A stretch of DNA of 64,000 nt from Hexactinellida sp. DTS-2022. Taxonomy: Eukaryota; Porifera; Hexactinellida. The notes below the pieces were generated by a model that was not told the origin of the DNA, did not search any database, and saw nothing but the letters and a program-made list of their open reading frames with translations. The stretch is from assembly GCA_028753945.1 (NCBI GenBank), contig JAPNXP010000016.1, positions 2,698,001 through 2,762,000 of the forward strand. Reading direction: 5' to 3'. The position numbers were made by a program, and so were the translations under genes. Below are positions 54,001 through 64,000 of the stretch, piece after piece; the first letter of the stretch is position 1; each line of letters opens with the position of its first letter.

Positions 54001-57000
54001 TATGTTATTGGTGTATAAAATGAATTCCGAATCCTGTCGAAGGTTCACTGTAGATTAATGTGCTATATAGTGTACGCAAAATGCGTACAATATTATACTA
54101 ACAAGGTTCTTGCTTAGTAGAATGTGCAATAAATGGAAAGGAAAATTGTTTCAATATGTTATTGGTGGATAAAATGAATTCCGAATCCTGTCGAAGGTCC
54201 ACTGTAGTATAATGTGCTATGTAGTGTACGCAAAAAGCGTACAATATTATATTAACAAGGTTCTTGCTTAGTAGAATGGGCAATAAATGGAAAGGAAAAT
54301 TGTTTCAATATGTTATTGGTGGATAAAATGAATTCCGAATCCTGTCGAAGGTCCACTGTAGTATAATGTGCTATATAGTGTACGCAAAAAGCGTACAATA
54401 TTATACTAACAAGGTTTTTGCTTAGTAGAATGTGCTTTAAATGGAAAGGAAAATTGTTTCAATATGTTATTGGTGTATAAAATGAATTCCGAATCCTGTC
54501 GAAGGTTCACTGTAGATTAATGTGCTATATAGTGTACGCAAAATGCGTCCAATATTATACTAACAAGGTTCTTGCTTAGTAGAATGTGCAATAAATGGAA
54601 AGGAAAATTGTTTCAATATGTTATTGGTGGATAAAATGAATTCCGAATCCTGTCGAAGGTCCACTGTAGATTAATGTGCTATATAGTGTACGCAAAATGC
54701 GTACAATATTATACTAACAAGGTTCTTGCTTAGTAGAATGTGCTATAAATAGAAAGGAAAATTGTTTCAATATGTTATTGGTGGGTAAAATGAATTCCGA
54801 ATCCTGTCGAAGGTCCACTGTAGTATAATGTGCTATATAGTGTACGCAAAAAGCGTACAATATTATACTAACAAGGTTTTTGCTTAGTAGAATGTGCTTT
54901 AAATGGAAAGGAAAATTGTTTCAATATGTTATTGGTGTATAAAATGAATTCCGAATCCTGTCGAAGGTTCACTGTAGATTAATGTGCTATATAGTGTACG
55001 CAAAATGCGTACAATATTATACTAACAAGGTTCTTGCTTAGTAGAATGTGCTATAAATAGAAAGGAAAATGGTTTTAATATGTTATTGGTGTATAAAATG
55101 AATTCCGAATCCTGTCGAAGGTCCACTGTAGATTAATGTGCTATATAGTGTACGCAAAATGCGTACAATATTATACTAACAAGGTTCTTGCTTAGTAGAA
55201 TGTGCTATAAATAGAAAGGAAAATTGTTTCAATATGTTATTGGTGGATAAAATGAATTCCGAATCCTGTCGAAGGTTCACTGTAGTATAATGTGCTATAT
55301 AGTGTACGCAAAAAGCGTACAATATTATACTAACAAGGTTCTTGCTTAGTAGAATGTGCTATAAATAGAAAGGAAAATTGTTTCAATATGTTATTGGTGG
55401 ATAAAATGAATTCCGAATCCTGTCGAAGGTTCACTGTAGTATAATGTGCTATATAGTGTACGCAAAAAGCGTACAATATTATATTAACAAGGTTCTTGCT
55501 TAGTAGAATGTGCAATAAATGGAAAGGAAAATTGTTTCAATATGTTATTGGTGGATAAAATGAATTCCGAATCCTGTCGAAGGTTCACTGTAGTATAATG
55601 TGCTATATAGTGTACGCAAAAAGCGTACAATATTATATTAACAAGGTTCTTGCTTAGTAGAATGGGCAATAAATGGAAAGGAAAATGGTTTTAATATGTT
55701 ATTGGTGTATAAAATGAATTCCGAATCCTGTCGAAGGTCCACTGTAGATTAATGTGCTATATAGTGTACGCAAAATGCGTACAATATTATACTAACAAGG
55801 TTCTTGCTTAGTAGAATGTGCTATAAATAGAAAGGAAAATTGTTTCAATATGTTATTGGTGGATAAAATGAATTCCGAATCCTGTCGAAGGTTCACTGTA
55901 GTATAATGTGCTATATAGTGTACGCAAAAAGCGTACAATATTATACTAACAAGGTTCTTGCTTAGTAGAATGTGCTATAAATAGAAAGGAAAATTGTTTC
56001 AATATGTTATTGGTGGATAAAATGAATTCCGAATCCTGTCGAAGGTTCACTGTAGTATAATGTGCTATATAGTGTACGCAAAAAGCGTACAATATTATAT
56101 TAACAAGGTTCTTGCTTAGTAGAATGTGCAATAAATGGAAAGGAAAATTGTTTCAATATGTTATTGGTGGATAAAATGAATTCCGAATCCTGTCGAAGGT
56201 TCACTGTAGTATAATGTGCTATATAGTGTACGCAAAAAGCGTACAATATTATATTAACAAGGTTCTTGCTTAGTAGAATGGGCAATAAATGGAAAGGAAA
56301 ATTGTTTCAATATGTTATTGGTGGATAAAATGAATTCCGAATCCTGTCGAAGGTCCACTGTAGTATAATGTGCTATATATTGTACGCAAAATGCGTACAA
56401 TATTATACTAACAAGGTTTTTGCTTAGTAGAATGTGCTTTAAATGGAAAGGAAAATTGTTTCAATATGTTATTGGTGTATAAAATGAATTCCGAATCCTG
56501 TCGAAGGTTCACTGTAGATTAATGTGCTATATAGTGTACGCAAAATGCGTACAATATTATACTAACAAGGTTCTTGCTTAGTAGAATGTGCTATAAATAG
56601 AAAGGAAAATGGTTTTAATATGTTATTGGTGGGTAAAATGAATTCCGAATCCTGTCGAAGGTCCACTGTAGTATAATGTGCCACATATTGTACGCAAAAA
56701 GCGTACAATATTATATTAACAAGGTTCTTGCTTAGTAGAATGTGCAATAAATGGAAAGGAAAATTGTTTCAATATGTTATTGGTGGATAAAATGAATTCC
56801 GAATCCTGTCGAAGGTCCACTGTAGATTAATGTGCTACATATTGTACGCAAAATGCGTACAATATTATACTAACAAGGTTCTTGCTTAGTAGAATGTGCT
56901 ATAAATAGAAAGGAAAATGGTTTCAATATGTTATTGGTGGGTAAAATGAATTCCGAATCCTGTCGAAGGTCCACTGTAGTATAATGTGCCACATATTGTA

Positions 57001-58365
57001 CGCAAAATGCGTACAATATTATACTAACAAGGTTCTTGCTTAGTAGAATGTGCTATAAATTGAAAGGAAAATTGTTTCAATATGTTATTGGTGTATAAAA
57101 TGAATTCCGAATCCTGTCGAAGGTCCACTGTAGATTAATGTGCTACATATTGTACGCAAAATGCGTACAATATTATACTAACAAGGTTCTTGCTTAGTAG
57201 AATGTGCTATAAATAGAAAGGAAAATTGTTTCAATATGTTATTGGTGGATAAAATGAATTCCGAATCCTGTCGAAGGTTCACTGTAGTATAATGTGCTAT
57301 ATAGTGTACGCAAAAAGCGTACAATATTATATTAACAAGGTTCTTGCTTAGTAGAATGGGCAATAAATGGAAAGGAAAATTGTTTCAATATGTTATTGGT
57401 TGATAAAATGAATTCCGAATCCTGTCGAAAGTCCACTGTAGTATAATGTGCCACATATTGTACTCAAAAAGCGTACAATATTATATTAACAAGGTTCTTG
57501 CTTAGTAGAATGTGCAATAAATGGAAAGGAAAATTGTTTCAATATGTTATTGGTGGATAAAATGAATTCCGAATCCTGTCGAAGGTCCACTGTAGTATAA
57601 TGTGCTATATATTGTACGCAAAATGCTTACAATATTATACTAACAAGGTTTTTGCTTAGTAGAATGTGCTTTAAATGGAAAGGAAAATTGTTTCAATATG
57701 TTATTGGTGTATAAAATGAATTCCGAATCCTGTCGAAGGTTCACTGTAGATTAATGTGCTATATAGTGTACGCAAAATGCGTACAATATTATACTAACAA
57801 GGTTCTTGCTTAGTAGAATGTGCAATAAATGGAAAGGAAAATTGTTTCAATATGTTATTGGTGGATAAAATGAATTCCGAATCCTGTCGAAGGTCCACTG
57901 TAGTATAATGTGCTATGTAGTGTACGCAAAAAGCGTACAATATTATATTAACAAGGTTCTTGCTTAGTAGAATGGGCAATAAATGGAAAGGAAAATTGTT
58001 TCAATATGTTATTGGTGGATAAAATGAATTCCGAATCCTGTCGAAGGTCCACTGTAGTATAATGTGCTATATAGTGTACGCAAAAAGCGTACAATATTAT
58101 ACTAACAAGGTTTTTGCTTAGTAGAATGTGCTTTAAATGGAAAGGAAAATTGTTTCAATATGTTATTGGTGTATAAAATGAATTCCGAATCCTGTCGAAG
58201 GTTCACTGTAGATTAATGTGCTATATAGTGTACGCAAAATGCGTCCAATATTATACTAACAAGGTTCTTGCTTAGTAGAATGTGCAATAAATGGAAAGGA
58301 AAATTGTTTCAATATGTTATTGGTGGATAAAATGAATTCCGAATCCTGTCGAAGGTCCACTGTAG
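51090..58365 (+). repeat. 24-mer higher-order repeat (3696-bp period), two copies
   Basis: About 51090-54669 matches 54786-58365 at an offset of 3696 bp. Private marks shared by both copies are TTGGTTGATA (near 53701 and 57397), TGTACTCAAAA (near 53764 and 57460), ATGCTTAC (53927, 57623), GCTATGTAG (near 54217 and 57913) and GCGTCCAAT (near 54546 and 58242). About one monomer at the junction does not match. Confidence 0.9.
51375..52606 (+). repeat. Nested 4-mer duplication (616 bp x 2)
   Basis: Monomers 51435, 51589 and 51743 are repeated in the same order at 52051, 52205 and 52359. The joining monomer 51897-52050 is a hybrid: a GGCAATAAATGG left part joined to a GGTTTT/GTGTATA right part. 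The switch lies in the shared AAAGGAAAA stretch near 51980-51990. The same structure, hybrid included, is carried in the second 24-mer copy at about 55071-56302, so it predates that duplication. Confidence 0.85.
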
Positions 58366-58518
58366 TATAATGTGCTATATATTGTACGCAAAATGCGTAC
58401 AATATTATACTAACAAGGTTTTTGCTTAGTAGAATGTGCTTTAAATGGAAAGGAAAATTGTTTCAATATGTTATTGGTGTATAAAATGAATTCCGAATCC
58501 TGTCGAAGGTTCACTGTA

Positions 58519-58671
58519 GATTAATGTGCTATATAGTGTACGCAAAATGCGTCCAATATTATACTAACAAGGTTCTTGCTTAGTAGAATGTGCAATAAAT
58601 GGAAAGGAAAATTGTTTCAATATGTTATTGGTGGATAAAATGAATCCGAATCCTGTCGAAAGTCCACTGTT
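58519..58671 (+). repeat. 153-bp monomer with single-base deletion, EcoRI site lost
   Basis: Around 58642 the sequence reads TGAATCCGAATCC instead of TGAATTCCGAATCC, so one T is missing and GAATTC is destroyed. The monomer ends CTGTT rather than CTGTA, a private mark also seen at 61597 and 63291. This is the third and last net phase shift. Confidence 0.9.
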
Positions 58672-60099
58672 GTATAATGTGCCACATATTGTACGCAAAA
58701 AGCGTACAATATTATATTAACAAGGTTCTTGCTTAGTAGAATGTGCAATAAATGGAAAGGAAAATTGTTTCAATATGTTATTGGTGGATAAAATGAATTC
58801 CGAATCCTGTCGAAGGTTCACTGTAGTATAATGTGCTATATAGTGTACGCAAAAAGCGTACAATATTATATTAACAAGGTTCTTGCTTAGTAGAATGGGC
58901 AATAAATGGAAAGGAAAATTGTTTCAATATGTTATTGGTGGATAAAATGAATTCCGAATCCTGTCGAAGGTCCACTGTAGTATAATGTGCTATATCTTGT
59001 ACGCAAAATGCGTACAATATTATACTAACAAGGTTTTTGCTTAGTAGAATGTGCTTTAAATGGAAAGGAAAATTGTTTCAATATGTTATTGGTGGATAAA
59101 ATGAATTCCGAATCCTGTCGAAGGTCCACTGTAGTATAATGTGCTATATCTTGTACGCAAAATGCGTACAATATTATACTAACAAGGTTTTTGCTTAGTA
59201 GAATGTGCTATAAATAGAAAGGAAAATGGTTTCAATATGTTATTGGTGGGTAAAATGAATTCCGAATCCTGTCGAAGGTCCACTGTAGATTAATGTGCTA
59301 CATATTGTACGCAAAATGCGTACAATATTATACTAACAAGGTTCTTGCTTAGTAGAATGTGCTATAAATAGAAAGGAAAATGGTTTCAATATGTTATTGG
59401 TGGGTAAAATGAATTCCGAATCCTGTCGAAGGTTCACTGTAGTATAATGTGCTATATATTGTACGCAAAATGCGTACAATATTATACTAACAAGGTTCTT
59501 GCTTAGTAGAATGTGCTATAAATAGAAAGGAAAATGGTTTCAATATGTTATTGGTGGGTAAAATGAATTCCGAATCCTGTCGAAGGTTCACTGTAGTATA
59601 ATGTGCTATATATTGTACGCAAAATGCGTACAATATTATACTAACAAGGTTTTTGCTTAGTAGAATGTGCTTTAAATGGAAAGGAAAATTGTTTCAATAT
59701 GTTATTGGTGTATAAAATGAATTCCGAATCCTGTCGAAGGTTCACTGTAGATTAATGTGCTATATAGTGTACGCAAAATGCGTACAATATTATACTAACA
59801 AGGTTCTTGCTTAGTAGAATGTGCAATAAATGGAAAGGAAAATGGTTTTAATATGTTATTGGTGGGTAAAATGAATTCCGAATCCTGTCGAAGGTCCACT
59901 GTAGTATAATGTGCCACATATTGTACGCAAAAAGCGTACAATATTATATTAACAAGGTTCTTGCTTAGTAGAATGTGCAATAAATGGAAAGGAAAATTGT
60001 TTCAATATGTTATTGGTGGATAAAATGAATTCCGAATCCTGTCGAAGGTCCACTGTAGATTAATGTGCTACATATTGTACGCAAAAAGCGTACAATATT

Positions 60100-63000
60100 A
60101 TATTAACAAGGTTCTTGCTTAGTAGAATGTGCAATAAATGGAAAGGAAAATTGTTTCAATATGTTATTGGTGGATAAAATGAATTCCGAATCCTGTCGAA
60201 GGTCCACTGTAGTATAATGTGCCACATATTGTACGCAAAATGCGTACAATATTATACTAACAAGGTTCTTGCTTAGTAGAATGTGCTATAAATTGAAAGG
60301 AAAATTGTTTCAATATGTTATTGGTGTATAAAATGAATTCCGAATCCTGTCGAAGGTCCACTGTAGTATAATGTGCCACATATTGTACGCAAAATGCGTA
60401 CAATATTATACTAACAAGGTTCTTGCTTAGTAGAATGTGCTATAAATTGAAAGGAAAATTGTTTCAATATGTTATTGGTGGATAAAATGAATTCCGAATC
60501 CTGTCGAAGGTCCACTGTAGATTAATGTGCTACATATTGTACGCAAAAAGCGTACAATATTATATTAACAAGGTTCTTGCTTAGTAGAATGTGCAATAAA
60601 TGGAAAGGAAAATTGTTTCAATATGTTATTGGTGGATAAAATGAATTCCGAATCCTGTCGAAGGTCCACTGTAGTATAATGTGCCACATATTGTACGCAA
60701 AATGCGTACAATATTATACTAACAAGGTTCTTGCTTAGTAGAATGTGCTATAAATTGAAAGGAAAATTGTTTCAATATGTTATTGGTGGATAAAATGAAT
60801 TCCGAATCCTGTCGAAGGTCCACTGTAGTATAATGTGCCACATATTGTACGCAAAATGCGTACAATATTATACTAACAAGGTTCTTGCTTAGTAGAATGT
60901 GCTATAAATTGAAAGGAAAATTGTTTCAATATGTTATTGGTGGATAAAATGAATTCCGAATCCTGTCGAAGGTTCACTGTAGTATAATGTGCTATATAGT
61001 GTACGCAAAAAGCGTACAATATTATATTAACAAGGTTCTTGCTTAGTAGAATGTGCAATAAATGGAAAGGAAAATTGTTTCAATATGTTATTGGTGGATA
61101 AAATGAATTCCGAATCCTGTCGAAAGTCCACTGTAGTATAATGTGCCACATATTGTACGCAAAATGCGTACAATATTATACTAACAAGGTTCTTGCTTAG
61201 TAGAATGTGCTATAAATTGAAAGGAAAATTGTTTCAATATGTTATTGGTGGATAAAATGAATTCCGAATCCTGTCGAAGGTCCACTGTAGTATAATGTGC
61301 CACATATTGTACGCAAAATGCGTACAATATTATACTAACAAGGTTCTTGCTTAGTAGAATGTGCTATAAATTGAAAGGAAAATTGTTTCAATATGTTATT
61401 GGTGTATAAAATGAATTCCGAATCCTGTCGAAGGTCCACTGTAGTATAATGTGCTATATAGTGTACGCAAAAAGCGTACAATATTATATTAACAAGGTTC
61501 TTGCTTAGTAGAATGTGCAATAAATGGAAAGGAAAATTGTTTCAATATGTTATTGGTGGATAAAATGAATTCCGAATCCTGTCGAAAGTCCACTGTTGTA
61601 TAATGTGCCACATATTGTACGCAAAAAGCGTACAATATTATATTAACAAGGTTCTTGCTTAGTAGAATGTGCAATAAATGGAAAGGAAAATTGTTTCAAT
61701 ATGTTATTGGTGGATAAAATGAATTCCGAATCCTGTCGAAGGTTCACTGTAGTATAATGTGCTATATAGTGTACGCAAAAAGCGTACAATATTATATTAA
61801 CAAGGTTCTTGCTTAGTAGAATGTGCAATAAATGGAAAGGAAAATTGTTTCAATATGTTATTGGTGGATAAAATGAATTCCGAATCCTGTCGAAGGTCCA
61901 CTGTAGTATAATGTGCCACATATTGTACGCAAAATGCGTACAATATTATACTAACAAGGTTCTTGCTTAGTAGAATGTGCTATAAATTGAAAGGAAAATT
62001 GTTTCAATATGTTATTGGTGTATAAAATGAATTCCGAATCCTGTCGAAGGTCCACTGTAGTATAATGTGCCACATATTGTACGCAAAATGCGTACAATAT
62101 TATACTAACAAGGTTCTTGCTTAGTAGAATGTGCTATAAATTGAAAGGAAAATTGTTTCAATATGTTATTGGTGGATAAAATGAATTCCGAATCCTGTCG
62201 AAGGTCCACTGTAGATTAATGTGCTACATATTGTACGCAAAAAGCGTACAATATTATATTAACAAGGTTCTTGCTTAGTAGAATGTGCAATAAATGGAAA
62301 GGAAAATTGTTTCAATATGTTATTGGTGGATAAAATGAATTCCGAATCCTGTCGAAGGTCCACTGTAGTATAATGTGCCACATATTGTACGCAAAATGCG
62401 TACAATATTATACTAACAAGGTTCTTGCTTAGTAGAATGTGCTATAAATTGAAAGGAAAATTGTTTCAATATGTTATTGGTGGATAAAATGAATTCCGAA
62501 TCCTGTCGAAGGTCCACTGTAGTATAATGTGCCACATATTGTACGCAAAATGCGTACAATATTATACTAACAAGGTTCTTGCTTAGTAGAATGTGCTATA
62601 AATTGAAAGGAAAATTGTTTCAATATGTTATTGGTGGATAAAATGAATTCCGAATCCTGTCGAAGGTTCACTGTAGTATAATGTGCTATATAGTGTACGC
62701 AAAAAGCGTACAATATTATATTAACAAGGTTCTTGCTTAGTAGAATGTGCAATAAATGGAAAGGAAAATTGTTTCAATATGTTATTGGTGGATAAAATGA
62801 ATTCCGAATCCTGTCGAAAGTCCACTGTAGTATAATGTGCCACATATTGTACGCAAAATGCGTACAATATTATACTAACAAGGTTCTTGCTTAGTAGAAT
62901 GTGCTATAAATTGAAAGGAAAATTGTTTCAATATGTTATTGGTGGATAAAATGAATTCCGAATCCTGTCGAAGGTCCACTGTAGTATAATGTGCCACATA

Positions 63001-63400
63001 TTGTACGCAAAATGCGTACAATATTATACTAACAAGGTTCTTGCTTAGTAGAATGTGCTATAAATTGAAAGGAAAATTGTTTCAATATGTTATTGGTGTA
63101 TAAAATGAATTCCGAATCCTGTCGAAGGTCCACTGTAGTATAATGTGCTATATAGTGTACGCAAAAAGCGTACAATATTATATTAACAAGGTTCTTGCTT
63201 AGTAGAATGTGCAATAAATGGAAAGGAAAATTGTTTCAATATGTTATTGGTGGATAAAATGAATTCCGAATCCTGTCGAAAGTCCACTGTTGTATAATGT
63301 GCCACATATTGTACGCAAAAAGCGTACAATATTATATTAACAAGGTTCTTGCTTAGTAGAATGTGCAATAAATGGAAAGGAAAATTGTTTCAATATGTTA
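60100..63400 (+). repeat. 11-mer higher-order repeat (1694-bp period)
   Basis: About 60100-61800 matches 61794-63400 at an offset of 1694 bp. Both copies are rich in CCACATAT monomers with the TATAAATTG block and share CTGTTGTATAATG at 61597 and 63291. This is the densest run of TATAAATTG monomers in the window. Elsewhere they are single and scattered. Confidence 0.85.
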
Positions 63401-63907
63401 TTGGTGGATAAAATGAATTCCGAATCCTGTCGAAGGTTCACTGTAGTATAATGTGCTATATAGTGTACGCAAAAAGCGTACAATATTATATTAACAAGGT
63501 TCTTGCTTAGTAGAATGGGCAATAAATGGAAAGGAAAATTGTTTCAATATGTTATTGGTGGATAAAATGAATTCCGAATCCTGTCGAAGGTCCACTGTAG
63601 TATAATGTGCTATATCTTGTACGCAAAATGCGTACAATATTATACTAACAAGGTTTTTGCTTAGTAGAATGTGCTTTAAATGGAAAGGAAAATTGTTTCA
63701 ATATGTTATTGGTGGATAAAATGAATTCCGAATCCTGTCGAAGGTCCACTGTAGTATAATGTGCTATATCTTGTACGCAAAATGCGTACAATATTATACT
63801 AACAAGGTTTTTGCTTAGTAGAATGTGCTATAAATAGAAAGGAAAATGGTTTCAATATGTTATTGGTGGGTAAAATGAATTCCGAATCCTGTCGAAGGTC
63901 CACTGTA

Positions 63908-64000
63908 GATTAATGTGCTACATATTGTACGCAAAATGCGTACAATATTATACTAACAAGGTTCTTGCTTAGTAGAATGTGCTATAAATAGAAAGGAAAA
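63908..64000 (+). repeat. Partial last monomer
   Basis: These are the first 93 bases of a GATTA/CTACATAT/TATAAATAG monomer, cut by the window edge. It matches the monomer 30 units to the left. The array continues beyond the window. Confidence 0.9.

Larger units (their letters stand above)
1..64000 (+). repeat. 154-bp tandem satellite array filling the window
   Basis: A 154-bp unit repeats head-to-tail from the first base to the last, with no inversion and no interrupting sequence. Monomer starts (GTATAATG or GATTAATG) fall at 1+154k up to 1079, 1232+154k up to 12320, 12473+154k up to 58519, and 58672+154k up to 63908. The first monomer has 49 G+C of 154. Nearly every copy has an EcoRI site, a TCGA site and two GTAC sites, so an EcoRI digest should give a 154-bp ladder. 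Long homogeneous AT-rich arrays like this are known from eukaryotic heterochromatin and centromeres; that location is inferred here. I do not recognise the family. Both array ends lie outside the window. The large-scale architecture assumes the assembly is correct. Confidence 0.99.
58580..64000 (+). repeat. 30-mer HOR reaching the right edge (4620-bp offset)
   Basis: About 58580-59380 matches 63200-64000 at an offset of 4620 bp, including two consecutive monomers with TATATCTTGTACGC (58993 and 59147; 63613 and 63767), seen nowhere else, and CTGTTGTATAATG (58671, 63291). The second copy is cut by the window edge, so its full length is unknown. The 11-mer lies inside this unit. Confidence 0.85.

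Noticed and set aside
1..64000. CRISPR array
   Set aside because: The units are contiguous 154-bp copies. There are no short direct repeats separated by unique spacers, and no cas genes.
1..64000. Replication origin iterons or bacterial plasmid repeats
   Set aside because: The array is far too long, has no replication gene or unique DNA, and shows the HOR structure of eukaryotic satellites.
1..64000. Mobile element or viral insertion
   Set aside because: Monomer phase and identity continue unbroken through the window. No terminal repeats, target duplications or coding remnants of an element were found.

Overview
The whole 64 kb window is one uninterrupted tandem satellite DNA array. The repeat unit is 154 bp, about 32% G+C in the first monomer, and every copy has the same head-to-tail orientation. 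Following the phase from base 1, I count 415 complete monomers (three of them 153 bp) plus a 93-base partial monomer at the right edge. I see no unique sequence, protein gene, rRNA, tRNA, transposon, CRISPR array or array boundary. This kind of long, homogeneous, AT-rich array is typical of eukaryotic centromeric, pericentromeric or other heterochromatin. I do not recognise the monomer and will not name a species.

Each monomer, taken to start at GTATAATG, has the following parts: a variable left block at about positions 1-18; a perfect inverted repeat (TGTACGC, short A-rich loop, GCGTACA) at about positions 19-37; a conserved TTGCTTAGTAGAAT block; a variable block at 73-83; a conserved TTTCAATATGTTATTGG block; an EcoRI site (GAATTC, 124-129) in almost every copy; and a TCGA-containing block (128-144) that on the minus strand loosely resembles a CENP-B box. 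Most variation between monomers falls at about ten diagnostic sites that combine in many ways, which indicates extensive unequal exchange or gene conversion.

Above the monomer level the array is a mosaic of higher-order repeats (HORs), recognised from shared private mutations at exact multiples of 154 bp. They are dimers (1232-1847, 25101-26024), a 10-mer (3.2-8.9 kb), irregular 12-, 17- and 20-mer copies (9.3-20.5 kb), a 20-mer (27.9-32.5 kb), a 28-mer whose second copy has lost two monomers (29.2-37.4 kb), a 29-mer (37.4-46.6 kb), a 24-mer (51.1-58.4 kb), an 11-mer (60.1-63.4 kb) and a 30-mer reaching the right edge (58.6-64.0 kb). Longer-range copies link 14.2-16.5 with 44.7-47.0 kb, 8.3-10.5 with 26.2-27.2 kb, and 0.3-1.2 with 59.4-60.4 kb.

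There is no gene system to reconstruct. The points of interest are the array's structure: the two-state hairpin, the box-like motif, the strict 154-bp register, crossover scars inside hybrid monomers, and one monomer (49433-49586) whose clustered substitutions make a new perfect inverted repeat, as expected from a template-switch mutation.
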